A stretch of DNA of 64,000 nt. It comes from Agrobacterium sp. a22-2 (GTDB lineage Bacteria > Pseudomonadota > Alphaproteobacteria > Rhizobiales > Rhizobiaceae). The DNA is taken from assembly GCF_012276985.1 (NCBI RefSeq), contig NZ_JAAXMM010000015.1, positions 95,174-159,173 on the forward strand. Reading direction: 5' to 3'. Shown here in pieces: positions 52,832 through 60,891 of this stretch (positions are counted from its first letter, which is position 1; every line of letters begins with the position of its first letter). A program made the position numbers and the translations under genes. A model generated the notes under the pieces. The model saw nothing but the letters and a program-made list of their open reading frames with translations. It searched no databases and had not been told where the DNA came from.

Positions 52832-53052
52832 GATATCTCCGATTTTGAACCTTGCGAAAGACCATCCCCCGACCGCCCTTCGCTGACCCTGATCTATTAA
52901 AATTCGAGGCTCTTCGCAACTGCAAAAATGGCAGAAAGGTGGCGGCAGGAACATGACAGCCATGTGACAGATGCATGGAACTCTTGCCTTTCAGCAGCTT
53001 AACCGGCTTATTTCATCTTCGCGCCGTGTCGAGGGTGCCGTAATTTCGGCCA

Positions 53053-53829
53053 ATGCGTTTCATTTCGTTAAAACAGTTGTCCACAGGCACCGGTGAATCT
53101 AAGAATGCCGACATCGCCGCAAGCTCGGATTCGCCCATGACCCTGTTGGACCTCGCCGCTCTCGCGCTGTTTGCCTGCCTCTGGCTGGTGTTTTCCTGGG
53201 TCACCGGTGGCGCCCGCATCTTTCCACGCGTCAGCCTCACCCAGGCCATGGCCGCACGGCGACGCGAGTGGTTCCGAAATTCGCTGAAGCGCGATCTCAA
53301 GATGATCGACACGCAGATCCTGGCCGGCCTTCAGAACGGTACGGCCTTCTTCGCCTCGACTTCGATCTTTGCCATCGGCGGCTGTTTTGCCATGCTGGGG
53401 GCCACCGAACAGGTGGATGCCGTCTTCCGCGACCTGCCCTTCTTCGCGCAAGGCGGCCGGGCCGCCTTCGAACTCAAGGTCTGCGGACTGATCGCCATCT
53501 TCGGCTACTCGTTCTTCAAATTCGGCTGGTCCTACCGCCTGTTCAACTATTGCACCATCCTGTTCGGAGCCATGCCGATGATGGACGAGGCGCGCCGCGA
53601 TCCGGCTGCTGCCGAGCGGGCCGTGGAAACGGTGGTGCAGATGAACATCATCGCCGCAAAGCACTTCAATGCCGGCCTCAGGGCAATCTTTCTGTCGATC
53701 GGCTATCTTGGCTGGTTCGTCAGCGCGCCTGTCTTCATGGTTTCGACGCTCTTCGTATTTTTCGTGCTGATCCGCCGGCAGTTCTTTTCCGAAGCCCGCC
53801 TGGCCGTCATGCACACCGAAAGGTCATGA
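53053..53829 (+). CDS. DUF599 family membrane protein
   Basis: A protein of 258 residues, or 230 if the ATG at 53137 (MTLLDLAALALFACLWLV) is used. It has about four hydrophobic helices with a cytoplasmic loop (RREWFRNSLKRDLKMIDTQI) and the ELKVCGLIAIFGYSFFKFGW centre typical of DUF599. Neither start has a strong ribosome site. The function of the family is unknown. Confidence 0.85.
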   Translation: MRFISLKQLSTGTGESKNADIAASSDSPMTLLDLAALALFACLWLVFSWVTGGARIFPRVSLTQAMAARRREWFRNSLKRDLKMIDTQILAGLQNGTAFFASTSIFAIGGCFAMLGATEQVDAVFRDLPFFAQGGRAAFELKVCGLIAIFGYSFFKFGWSYRLFNYCTILFGAMPMMDEARRDPAAAERAVETVVQMNIIAAKHFNAGLRAIFLSIGYLGWFVSAPVFMVSTLFVFFVLIRRQFFSEARLAVMHTERS

Positions 53830-53914
53830 AAAGGCCGCGATTGCGCGGTTTGGCGAGAACGCCGTTGATCCGGGCCACTTATCCGAGGCCCGACCAGACC
53901 CGATAGGAATCCCC

Positions 53915-54883
53915 GTGTCCCGTCCCTCGACCTTGCCGACCCTTGCCACGCCCACCCCGCGGATTGGCCTGTTGGATGCGGCCCGCGGGGCGGCGCTGAT
54001 CGCCATGGCCTCCTACCACTTCACCTGGGATCTGGAATTCTTCGGTTATATCGAGCCGGGCACCGCCACCCATGGCTGGTGGAAACTCTATGCCCGGCTG
54101 ATTGCCGGCACATTCCTGTTTCTGGCCGGCGCCAGCCTGGCGCTCGCCCATGAGCCCGCTATCCGCTGGCGGCCGTTCGCCAAGCGCTTTGCCATCGTCG
54201 CCGGAGCCGCTGCTGCCATTACGGTTGCCACAGCCATTGCCATGCCGCAGGGCATGATCTTCTTCGGCATCCTGCACTGCATTGCCCTGACGAGCCTGCT
54301 GGCGCTGCCCTTCCTGCGGCTGCCGATCGTCTTCGCCCTGCTGGCTGCCGGGGTCAGCATCGCCCTGCCTATCTATCTGCGCTCGCCGGTTTTCGACGCG
54401 CCGTGGTTCTGGTGGCTTGGCCTGTCGGAAAGCCTGCCGCGCTCCAACGACTACGTGCCGCTGCTGCCCTGGTTCGCGCCCGTGCTGCTGGGGCTTGCCG
54501 CCATGCGCTGCGCAAGGCGTTTCGGATGGCTCGAGGCACTGGCGGCCCTGCCCAAGGGGCCGGGCCTGCTGCGCCTTGCCGGGCGTCACAGCCTTCTCGT
54601 CTACCTGCTGCACCAGCCGGTGCTGATCACGCTGGTCTATCTCGCCAGCATGGCAGCGCCTCCGCCGCAACCCGATCCGGTCGAAGGCTATATGAGCAGT
54701 TGCGAGGCATCCTGCGTGGCGCAAGGCTCCGAAGCGGCTGTCTGTACGCGGTTCTGCAGCTGCACATTGACCGAATTGCAGCAGACGCAACTGCTTGAAC
54801 CGCTCCAGTCTGGCGCAATCCAGGCAGATCAAGATGAAAGGATATTGAAGATCGCGCGCGAATGCACCGTAGCAAGCCAATGA
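53915..54883 (+). CDS. DUF1624 / heparan-alpha-glucosaminide N-acetyltransferase-like membrane protein
   Basis: A 322-residue acyltransferase-3-related membrane protein with a GTG start. The start RIGLLDAARGAALIAMASYH, then FLFLAGASLALAHE and LRLAGRHSLLVYLLHQP, match DUF1624 (YeiB/HGSNAT-like). About eight helices are followed by a 60-residue tail containing six Cys residues (SSCEASC, AVCTRFCSC, ARECT), which is unusual. The tail may bind metal or form disulfides. It is 12 bases ahead of a lipid/isoprenyl methyltransferase-like gene. Confidence 0.84.
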   Translation: MSRPSTLPTLATPTPRIGLLDAARGAALIAMASYHFTWDLEFFGYIEPGTATHGWWKLYARLIAGTFLFLAGASLALAHEPAIRWRPFAKRFAIVAGAAAAITVATAIAMPQGMIFFGILHCIALTSLLALPFLRLPIVFALLAAGVSIALPIYLRSPVFDAPWFWWLGLSESLPRSNDYVPLLPWFAPVLLGLAAMRCARRFGWLEALAALPKGPGLLRLAGRHSLLVYLLHQPVLITLVYLASMAAPPPQPDPVEGYMSSCEASCVAQGSEAAVCTRFCSCTLTELQQTQLLEPLQSGAIQADQDERILKIARECTVASQ

Positions 54884-54895
54884 TCGGACATATCA

Positions 54896-55372
54896 ATGAA
54901 CGCCTATCGCTTGAGGCCGCTGAACTTTCCCTGGCCGCCTTTGCTCTATGGGGCTGCCTTCGTGGCCGCCATTCTGCTTGACCGCCTGGTCGGCCGGGTG
55001 CCGGTCACCGTAATGACCGGATCGCTGGCCTGGCTCGCGGGAGGACTGACCGCCGTTTTTGCACTGGCGCTAGATATCTGGGCCGTGCGCACGCTGATGG
55101 AATTCCACACCCCCATCATGCCGCACCGCTGCGCATGCCGGCTCGTGACGACAGGCCCCTTCCGGTTCACCCGCAATCCGATCTATCTCGGCTATACCTT
55201 GATGATGATCGCCCTTGGCCTGCTGACCGGCAATCCCTGGTTTTTTCTCGCCGCTCCGGCAGCCGCCGTCGCCACGACCCTTTTGGCCATCCGCTGCGAG
55301 GAAATGCACCTGCTCGCCCGCTTCGGCATCGATTTCGAACGCTACTGCCGGCGAACCCGGCGCTGGATCTGA
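54896..55372 (+). CDS. Isoprenylcysteine carboxyl methyltransferase / PEMT-like membrane methyltransferase
   Basis: A 158-residue protein with about four helices and the ICMT/PEMT SAM-binding signature: TTGPFRFTRNPIYLGYTLMM, then RCEEMHLLARFGIDFERYC near the end. Bacterial forms methylate small membrane-associated substrates that are mostly unknown. Likely cotranscribed with the DUF1624 gene and convergent with the MerR gene. Confidence 0.86.
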   Translation: MNAYRLRPLNFPWPPLLYGAAFVAAILLDRLVGRVPVTVMTGSLAWLAGGLTAVFALALDIWAVRTLMEFHTPIMPHRCACRLVTTGPFRFTRNPIYLGYTLMMIALGLLTGNPWFFLAAPAAAVATTLLAIRCEEMHLLARFGIDFERYCRRTRRWI

Positions 55373-55402
55373 CCCGACACCGCCGGATCCGTCGAGCCGA
55401 TC

Positions 55403-55789
55403 TCAGGTGCCGACACCGATCTCGACCAGGCGGGTCAGGCAGGCTTCCTCGACATTGTCGAGTTCCGTCAGCGTCTCGTCGATATCCTTGCGCTTCTGGC
55501 GCAATTCCTCACGCTTCTCGTCGATGCGCTTCATCAACAGCTTCAGCTGGCCGATCTCGCCCGGTGGCTCCTTGTAGACATGGATCACCTCGCGGATTTC
55601 TGCTATGGTAAAGCCAATCCGCCGGCCACGCAGGATTTCCTGTATCAGGCGCCGGTCCGCTGCCCTGTAAAGGCGCGTACGACCGCGACGTTCCGGATGA
55701 ATGAGACCCTCGTCCTCGTAGAAGCGAAGCGTGCGGGTCGACACTCCGAACTCGCGTGTCAATTCTGTAATGCTGAAAAATTTCGTCAC
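55403..55789 (-). CDS. MerR-family transcriptional regulator
   Basis: A 128-residue regulator: N-terminal helix-turn-helix (SITELTREFGVSTRTLRFYE), wing (RRGRTRLYRAADRRLIQEIL) and a dimerising coiled coil (about 80-118, KLLMKRIDEKREELRQK). It resembles the LiuR/HmrR-like small MerR group. A near-perfect palindrome at 55825-55846 sits before its start, which fits autoregulation. Confidence 0.88.
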   Translation of the reverse strand: MTKFFSITELTREFGVSTRTLRFYEDEGLIHPERRGRTRLYRAADRRLIQEILRGRRIGFTIAEIREVIHVYKEPPGEIGQLKLLMKRIDEKREELRQKRKDIDETLTELDNVEEACLTRLVEIGVGT

Positions 55790-55824
55790 AACCGTTCCGA
55801 TTCCGTATTCGAACGGTCATCATA

Positions 55825-55846
55825 TTGACTGTTACGTAAAAGTCAA
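55825..55846. promoter_or_regulatory. MerR-type operator palindrome
   Basis: TTGACT-G-TTACGTAA-A-AGTCAA is symmetric at 20 of 22 positions. It lies 36 bases upstream of the MerR start and 12 bases from the mgtE stop. MerR proteins bind palindromes of this size between widely spaced promoter elements. Confidence 0.6.
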
Positions 55847-55857
55847 TTTTTTGCCGA

Positions 55858-57276
55858 TCAACCGGACATGAACCACCACGTGGCAAGTCCCAGGAAGCTG
55901 AAGAATCCCGTTGTATCGGTGATCGCCGTCACGAAAACCGCCGAGGAAACCGCCGGATCCGCCCCGGCCCGGTCGAGAAGCAGCGGAATGAGAATGCCGG
56001 CCATGGCGGCGGCGAACATGTTGATCATCATCGCCGTCGCGATCAGGCCGCCGATATGATAATCTTGGAACCAGAATCCGGCCACTGTGCCGACCAGGGT
56101 TCCGATCAGCATGCCGTTGATCAGTCCGACGCCCGCCTCGCGACGCGCGACGCGCCAGGCGTTGTGGATGTCGAGATTGCGGGTCGCCAAGGCCCGCACG
56201 GTCACCGTCATGGTCTGCGATCCGGCATTGCCGCCCATTCCAGCGACGATCGGCATCAGGATCGCCAGAGCGACGACCTCTTCGATGGTCGCCTCGAACA
56301 TCGAGATGACCGATGCCGATAGGAACGCCGTCACCAGATTGATCAGCAGCCATGGCACGCGCGACCGCGATGTTTCGCGCACGCTGTCCGACAGTTCTTC
56401 GTCGCCGACGCCGCCAAGGCGCATCAGGTCTTCCTCGGCCTCTTCCTGGATGACGTCGACCACGTCGTCGATGGTCAGCACCCCGACCAGCCGACCGTTC
56501 TCGTCGACGACGGCAGCTGAAAGCAAGTCATATTGCTCGAACACCTGCGCTGCCTCTTCCTGGTCCATCTCGGCCGGGATCGGGTGGTTGGTATCGCGCA
56601 TGATGGTCTCGATCTTCACCTGTCGCTTGGCGCGCAGGATGCGGTCGAGGTCGATGGTGCCGAGCAGTTTGAACGTCGGGTCGATGACGAAGATCTGCGT
56701 AAACGTCTCCGGCAGCCCCTCTTCGTCGCGCATGTAGTCGATCGTCTGGCCGACCGTCCAGAACGGCGGCACGGCGACGAACTCCGTTTGCATGCGTCGT
56801 CCGGCCGAACTTTCCGGATAGTCGAGCGCCCGGCGCAGCCGCACTCGCTCGGTAAACGGCAATTGCGCCAGGATCTCTTCCCGGTCGGCGTGGTCGAGGT
56901 CTTCGAGAATGTAGACGGCATCGTCCGAATCGAGATCGCCGATCGCCGCGGCGATCTGCGCATTCGACATCTGCTCGACGATCTGCAGGCGGATCGTCTC
57001 GTCGACCTCCGTCAGTGCCGTCATGTCGAAATCGTCGCCCAGCAGCCGCACCAGCGCATAACGCTGCTCTGGCTGTATCGATTCGATCAGGTCGCCCATT
57101 TCCGATTCGTGCAGCCGCGCCACGCTCTGGCGCAGGAACAGCACATCGCGATCGGCGATCGCCGCCCCAACCATGGCCAGGAAGTCCGAGCGGATAGAAC
57201 CGTCTTCGCCATAGATGTCGGCCTGACGGTCGTCAGGGGCGGCGCGCAGGCGGATATCATCGCCGATATTGGTCAT
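55858..57276 (-). CDS. mgtE: Magnesium transporter MgtE
   Basis: A 472-residue channel. It has an N-terminal MgtE domain (about 45-150, DDAVYILEDLDHADREEIL), two CBS domains (about 155-275), a plug helix, and five C-terminal helices carrying the pore motif PIVAGMGGNAGSQTMTV. It takes up Mg2+ with gating by cytoplasmic Mg2+ on the N and CBS domains. Confidence 0.95.
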   Translation of the reverse strand: MTNIGDDIRLRAAPDDRQADIYGEDGSIRSDFLAMVGAAIADRDVLFLRQSVARLHESEMGDLIESIQPEQRYALVRLLGDDFDMTALTEVDETIRLQIVEQMSNAQIAAAIGDLDSDDAVYILEDLDHADREEILAQLPFTERVRLRRALDYPESSAGRRMQTEFVAVPPFWTVGQTIDYMRDEEGLPETFTQIFVIDPTFKLLGTIDLDRILRAKRQVKIETIMRDTNHPIPAEMDQEEAAQVFEQYDLLSAAVVDENGRLVGVLTIDDVVDVIQEEAEEDLMRLGGVGDEELSDSVRETSRSRVPWLLINLVTAFLSASVISMFEATIEEVVALAILMPIVAGMGGNAGSQTMTVTVRALATRNLDIHNAWRVARREAGVGLINGMLIGTLVGTVAGFWFQDYHIGGLIATAMMINMFAAAMAGILIPLLLDRAGADPAVSSAVFVTAITDTTGFFSFLGLATWWFMSG

Positions 57277-57503
57277 TTCCGCTCCCGCCTTGATGGATCC
57301 GACAGCCGCACGACTGATCGGCCGAACTGGAGAATGGCGCCTGAAAGCCCATTGTCAACAATCCTCTAGCCTCTTTGAATGACGCTATTGCAAATGCCGA
57401 CACGCCCCTGCTACCCCATTCGCCATGTCAGGTCCAGCAATGGTGGCGCGCAGGCAAGGCAAGATCCATGCCGCAAGGCGATCCACCCTCGAAAGGCATC
57501 GCG

Positions 57504-58004
57504 ATGAAGCGCCAGATCGTCTATTTTCCCGATGCGGCCCTGAGCCGCGTCTGTGCCGAAATCGCGACATTCGATCAGACGCTTCGCGATCTCGCCGACG
57601 ACCTCTACGACACGCTTCGCGCCGCCCCAGGCGTCGGCATCACCGCCGCCCATGTCGGTGTCGGATTGAGACTGGTGGTCCTAGATCTGCCGGAACTTGG
57701 CGGACGGCGAACATACGTCAATCCGGAGGTCACCTGGCATTCGCCCGATCTGATGAGCCACAGCGAGGGCAGCATTTCCATGCCGGGTGCCACCGAAACC
57801 GTGACCCGTCCGGCATCGATCCGGGTGCGGTATCAGGACCTCGATGGACAGCTGATCGAAGAGCGGATGGAAGCCTTTGCGGCCATCTGCATGCAGCACG
57901 AGGTGGATCAGCTCGACGGAATGTTCTGGCTGAAGCGTCTGTCGAAGTTGAAGCGCGACCGGCTGGTGCGCAAATGGCAAAAGTCGCAGCGGCAGGACGA
58001 CTGA
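57504..58004 (+). CDS. Peptide-deformylase-like protein missing two of three metal ligands
   Basis: A 166-residue protein with the whole deformylase fold. The three family motifs are altered: GVGITAAHVG in place of GxGLAAxQxG, EGSISMPG in place of EGCLS, and QHEVDQLDG in place of QHExDHLxG. The metal-binding Cys is Ser and the second His is Gln, while the Glu base is kept. Formyl-Met removal by the usual Fe/Zn chemistry is therefore doubtful. The ATG at 57504 follows GAAAGG; longer starts give an atypical leader. Probably a paralogue with another role, such as binding ribosomes or formyl peptides. Confidence 0.85.
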   Translation: MKRQIVYFPDAALSRVCAEIATFDQTLRDLADDLYDTLRAAPGVGITAAHVGVGLRLVVLDLPELGGRRTYVNPEVTWHSPDLMSHSEGSISMPGATETVTRPASIRVRYQDLDGQLIEERMEAFAAICMQHEVDQLDGMFWLKRLSKLKRDRLVRKWQKSQRQDD

Positions 58005-58032
58005 CAGGAAGCAAACAAAGCGCCAAGAAACG

Positions 58033-58055
58033 AAAAAACCCGCCGAAGCGGGTTT
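58033..58055 (-). terminator. Rho-independent terminator of tRNA-Leu
   Basis: A seven-base stem, AACCCGC with GCGGGTT (58054-58037 on the minus strand), and a TTCG tetraloop, followed by six T residues ending at 58033. It begins five bases after the tRNA 3' CCA. Confidence 0.92.
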
Positions 58056-58058
58056 ATC

Positions 58059-58143
58059 TGGTGCGGTCGAGAAGACTCGAACTTCCACGGGTTGCCCCAC
58101 AGCGACCTCAACGCTGCGCGTCTACCAATTCCGCCACGACCGC
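58059..58143 (-). tRNA. tRNA-Leu (anticodon GAG)
   Basis: 85 bases on the minus strand. The seven-base acceptor GCGGTCG pairs with CGACCGC, with discriminator A and encoded CCA. The D arm is GGAATTGGTAGACGC. The anticodon stem CAGCG/CGCTG encloses TTGAGGT with anticodon GAG. A long variable arm typical of tRNA-Leu and a T arm with GTTCGAGTC follow. Reads CUC/CUU codons. Promoter and terminator are both visible. Confidence 0.97.
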
Positions 58144-58179
58144 ATCGTGGTAGATGCCGAACTGCTCCGGCGGGGCTGC

Positions 58180-58208
58180 ATGTAGCAAAAGCGATTGGGG
58201 TGCACAAG
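58180..58208 (-). promoter_or_regulatory. Sigma-70 promoter of tRNA-Leu
   Basis: On the minus strand, CTTGTG (58208-58203), 17 bases, then CTACAT (58185-58180). This is close to the alphaproteobacterial CTTGAC-N17-CTATAT pattern. The predicted start lies about 30 bases before the tRNA 5' end. Confidence 0.65.
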
Positions 58209-58333
58209 GCCACCGTGACAGATTTTTGATAATTCGCCGGCAAGCTGTTTTGCCCACCGTGAACACGCCGCAAACCGGCGCTCTTGAAGTGTCTCGCCTT
58301 TCTTGCCAATTAGGGGCAAAGGAAGCCATGACC

Positions 58334-59056
58334 ATGCTGCGCACCGATATTCAGACCGAAATGCTGCCCCTGCCCGGCTCGCCTCCAGTCCGGTGGCGAA
58401 TCTCCGAAGGCCTTGTCCCCTACGATTCAGCCGTGGCGGAGATGGAGGCGGAAGTGGCCGCCATTGCCGAGGGTCGCGCCGACGAACTCGTCTGGCTGCT
58501 GGAGCATCCGCCGCTCTATACCGGCGGCACCAGCGCCAAGCCGTCCGGGCTGATCGACCTTGACCGCTTTCCGGTGTTTGCGACCGGCCGCGGCGGTGAA
58601 TACACCTATCATGGTCCCGGCCAGCGCATCGCCTATGTGATGCTCGACCTCAAGCGCCGACGCCCTGATGTGCGCGCCTATGTGGCAGCCCTTGAAGACG
58701 TCATCATCCGCACGCTCGACCTGATGAATGTGCGCGGCGAGCGGCGCGAGGATCGGGTCGGGGTCTGGGTCCGCCGCCCCGAAAAGCCCTTGCTACCCGA
58801 TGGCAGCATGGCCGAGGACAAGATCGCCGCCCTCGGCATTCGCCTGCGCCGCTGGGTCAGCTTCCACGGCCTGTCGCTCAATGTCGATCCTGATCTCAGC
58901 CATTACGGCGGCATCGTGCCGTGCGGCATCTCGGCATACGGCGTCACCAGCCTCGTCGATCTCGGATTGCCGGTCATGATGGCCGATCTCGACATGCGAC
59001 TGAGGGAGGCCTTCGAGCAGGTTTTCGGCGCTACAACGGACGCGCCGGCGGCGTGA
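58334..59056 (+). CDS. lipB: Lipoyl(octanoyl) transferase LipB
   Basis: A 240-residue enzyme moving octanoyl groups from acyl carrier protein to lipoate-dependent enzyme domains. Family signatures are RGGEYTYHGPGQRIAYVMLD, the catalytic Lys in KIAALGIRLRRWVSFHGLSL and the catalytic Cys in GGIVPCGI. The ATG at 58334 is eight bases from AAGGAAG; the ATG at 58328 is too close. The last 26 bases overlap the XRE regulator gene on the other strand. Confidence 0.95.
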   Translation: MLRTDIQTEMLPLPGSPPVRWRISEGLVPYDSAVAEMEAEVAAIAEGRADELVWLLEHPPLYTGGTSAKPSGLIDLDRFPVFATGRGGEYTYHGPGQRIAYVMLDLKRRRPDVRAYVAALEDVIIRTLDLMNVRGERREDRVGVWVRRPEKPLLPDGSMAEDKIAALGIRLRRWVSFHGLSLNVDPDLSHYGGIVPCGISAYGVTSLVDLGLPVMMADLDMRLREAFEQVFGATTDAPAA

Positions 59057-59474
59057 TGGTCAAGCCCGGGCCGATCCAGGCCTCGTTGCCGCGCTCGGTT
59101 TCGAATCGATCGATCTGCTTGGCCAGCGACATCATCAGCCGTCCGGTCTCCTGATGCAGCTCGTTGAGGCGCAGCAGCTGGTGGCGCATGGCCTCGACCG
59201 GCAATTGCCCGTCGTTCTCCACCGGCCCCTCGCCATTGCCGGTCATCAGCCACATCGGCGAGACGCCGAGAATGCCGGCGAGATTCAGCAGCCGTGACGG
59301 CCGCGGCTCGGAGCGATCGGCTTCCCAGGAATGCAGCGTCTCATGCTTGACGCCGAGCCGGTTAGCCAAGGTTTTCAGGTCGATGCCGGCCGCGTCGCGC
59401 GCCGCCGACAGGCGTCCGCCAAGCGTATCGTCGCTGGCATCCGGAATAAGGGCGCTGTTATGTCGTAGAGCCAT
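59031..59474 (-). CDS. XRE-family (Cro/CI-type helix-turn-helix) regulator
   Basis: A 147-residue protein with an HTH_XRE domain at about 18-75 (LSAARDAAGIDLKTLANRLG, KHETLHSWEADRSEPRPSRL) and a helical C-terminal part (about 90-130). GAGGAG lies before tandem ATGs at 59477 and 59474; the second has better spacing. Tandem GTTCCGG repeats about 110 bases upstream may be its operator. Targets unknown. Confidence 0.85.
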   Translation of the reverse strand: MALRHNSALIPDASDDTLGGRLSAARDAAGIDLKTLANRLGVKHETLHSWEADRSEPRPSRLLNLAGILGVSPMWLMTGNGEGPVENDGQLPVEAMRHQLLRLNELHQETGRLMMSLAKQIDRFETERGNEAWIGPGLTITPPARPL

Positions 59475-59848
59475 CATGCTCTCCTCTGCTTGGCGCTTGA
59501 TCTTCCTCCGACGACAATCACCGGATCGCAAGGCGCATAGCGTTGATGATCGATCGGGACGGAGAAGCAATGGCGCTTCAGACGGTTCCGGAATGTTCCG
59601 GCCGATCATGCGGCAGGTGGCCATCATAGGGACATGGAGCCAGACGGGCCACCCCGAAAGCGCCGAAAACGACGCGTTCATGCGACCTACGATGAAAAGT
59701 CCGGCAGGATTGCAGGCGCATGGGCAGCAAATGCCCACGAAATAATCAGCACAAAGCATAGCCAGAATGGCAGTCGAGGCATTGGCCAACGGTCCTTGAA
59801 CTGCGTCGAACCACGTGCTTGATAGCGTTTTCACGAGAGCCCGACTCG
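59475..59848. other. 374-base divergent intergenic region (XRE regulator / EamA transporter)
   Basis: Should contain both promoters. The only recognised structure is the GTTCCGG repeat pair at 59585-59601. A 62-codon plus-strand frame at 59634-59822 has a poor ribosome site and no family likeness, so it is not called. Confidence 0.45.
59585..59601. repeat. Tandem GTTCCGG direct repeat, possible operator
   Basis: GTTCCGG at 59585-59591 and again at 59595-59601, ten bases apart, about one helical turn. The first copy overlaps TTCCGGAA. Such spacing would place two regulator subunits on the same DNA face. Confidence 0.35.
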
Positions 59849-60796
59849 ATGTCCGACCGCCAGCAGACCACCTCCCCCCACCCCACGGCCTCAAATCCGC
59901 TACGTGGCATGGCGCTGATGGCGGGATGCATGCTTGTTCTGCCTGGTATGGATGCCATCGCCAAATATATGGCGAATGTCGAAGGCATGTCGCCGGGCCA
60001 GATCACCTTCTACCGTTTCTTCTTTCAGCTGGTCTGCACCTTACCGGTCCTGGTCCTGCTGCAGGGGCGGCAGGCCTTCTCCGCCCGCCGGCCAGGGCTC
60101 AATCTCCTGCGCGGCGCACTGCATGGGGCGGCCAGCCTGATGTTTTTCGCTGCCGTCAAATACATGCCGCTAGCCGACGTCTTTGCCATCTATTTCGTCG
60201 AACCCTTCATCCTGACGGCACTGTCGGCGCTTTTCCTCGGCGATCGGGTCGGCTGGCGACGCTGGCTGGCAATCCTGGTCGGCTTCGGCGGCGCGATGAT
60301 CGTCATCCAGCCCAGCTATGCCATCTTCGGCTGGACGGCGCTGCTGCCGGTCGCCTGCGCTTTCCTGTTCGCGCTTTACATGTTCCTCAACCGGGCGCTT
60401 GGCGAAGCCGACACGCCGATGACCATGCAGACCATGGCCGGCCTCGGCGGTACGGCCTTCATGGGACTGGCGCTGATCGCCGGCACCAGCCTTGGCAGCG
60501 GCGATTTCGAAATGTCGCTGCCGGCGTCAAGCCTTGGCCTGGCACTGCTGCTGCTGCTCGGGTCTATCTCGGGCTATATCCATCTGCTGGTGGTACGGGC
60601 CTTCCGCATGGCGCCGCTGTCAGTACTGGCCCCGTTCCAGTATTTCGAGATCATCGCCGCCACGGTGCTGGGTTACGCCCTGTTCGGCGACTTTCCGACC
60701 CTGTCGAAATGGTCGGGCATCCTGATCATCGTTGGTTCCGGCCTTTTCATTCTCTGGCGCGAGCAGAACCACGTCAGAAGCGTAAAAGGCGATTGA
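59849..60796 (+). CDS. DMT-superfamily (EamA) transporter
   Basis: A 315-residue transporter with ten expected helices in two EamA repeats (PGMDAIAKYMANVEGMSPGQ near the start; EPFILTALSALFLGDRVGWR at the end of repeat one; FQYFEIIAATVLGYALFGDF in repeat two). Related proteins export metabolites such as amino acids or S-adenosyl compounds. The ATG at 59849 gives the normal N-terminus; one at 59819 is possible. Confidence 0.88.
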   Translation: MSDRQQTTSPHPTASNPLRGMALMAGCMLVLPGMDAIAKYMANVEGMSPGQITFYRFFFQLVCTLPVLVLLQGRQAFSARRPGLNLLRGALHGAASLMFFAAVKYMPLADVFAIYFVEPFILTALSALFLGDRVGWRRWLAILVGFGGAMIVIQPSYAIFGWTALLPVACAFLFALYMFLNRALGEADTPMTMQTMAGLGGTAFMGLALIAGTSLGSGDFEMSLPASSLGLALLLLLGSISGYIHLLVVRAFRMAPLSVLAPFQYFEIIAATVLGYALFGDFPTLSKWSGILIIVGSGLFILWREQNHVRSVKGD

Positions 60797-60859
60797 ATTC
60801 GCGAAGGATTTGCCAACCGCGTTCCTTGTCGAAATCGCAATATTTGTACCCTAGAAAAA

Positions 60860-60886
60860 ATCCCAGTTTCATGATGAAACGGGGAT
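60860..60886. promoter_or_regulatory. Hairpin covering the ribosome site of the unknown gene at 60892
   Basis: ATCCC-A-GTTTCA pairs with TGAAAC-G-GGGAT around a three-base loop. The GGGG ribosome site of the downstream gene (60881-60884) lies in the 3' arm, so folding would hide it. On the minus strand the same stem is followed by six T residues and would act as a terminator, although no minus-strand gene is known to end there. Confidence 0.5.
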
Positions 60887-60891
60887 AAAAG

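Noticed and set aside
52590..52976. 128-codon minus-strand frame between sdaA and the DUF599 gene
   Set aside because: It reads through an intrinsic terminator and overlaps, in another frame, the better supported 33-residue membrane protein.
59634..59822. 62-codon Arg/Lys-rich plus-strand frame before the EamA transporter
   Set aside because: Poor ribosome-site spacing, no family pattern, and it sits in the expected promoter region. It could be revisited with expression data.
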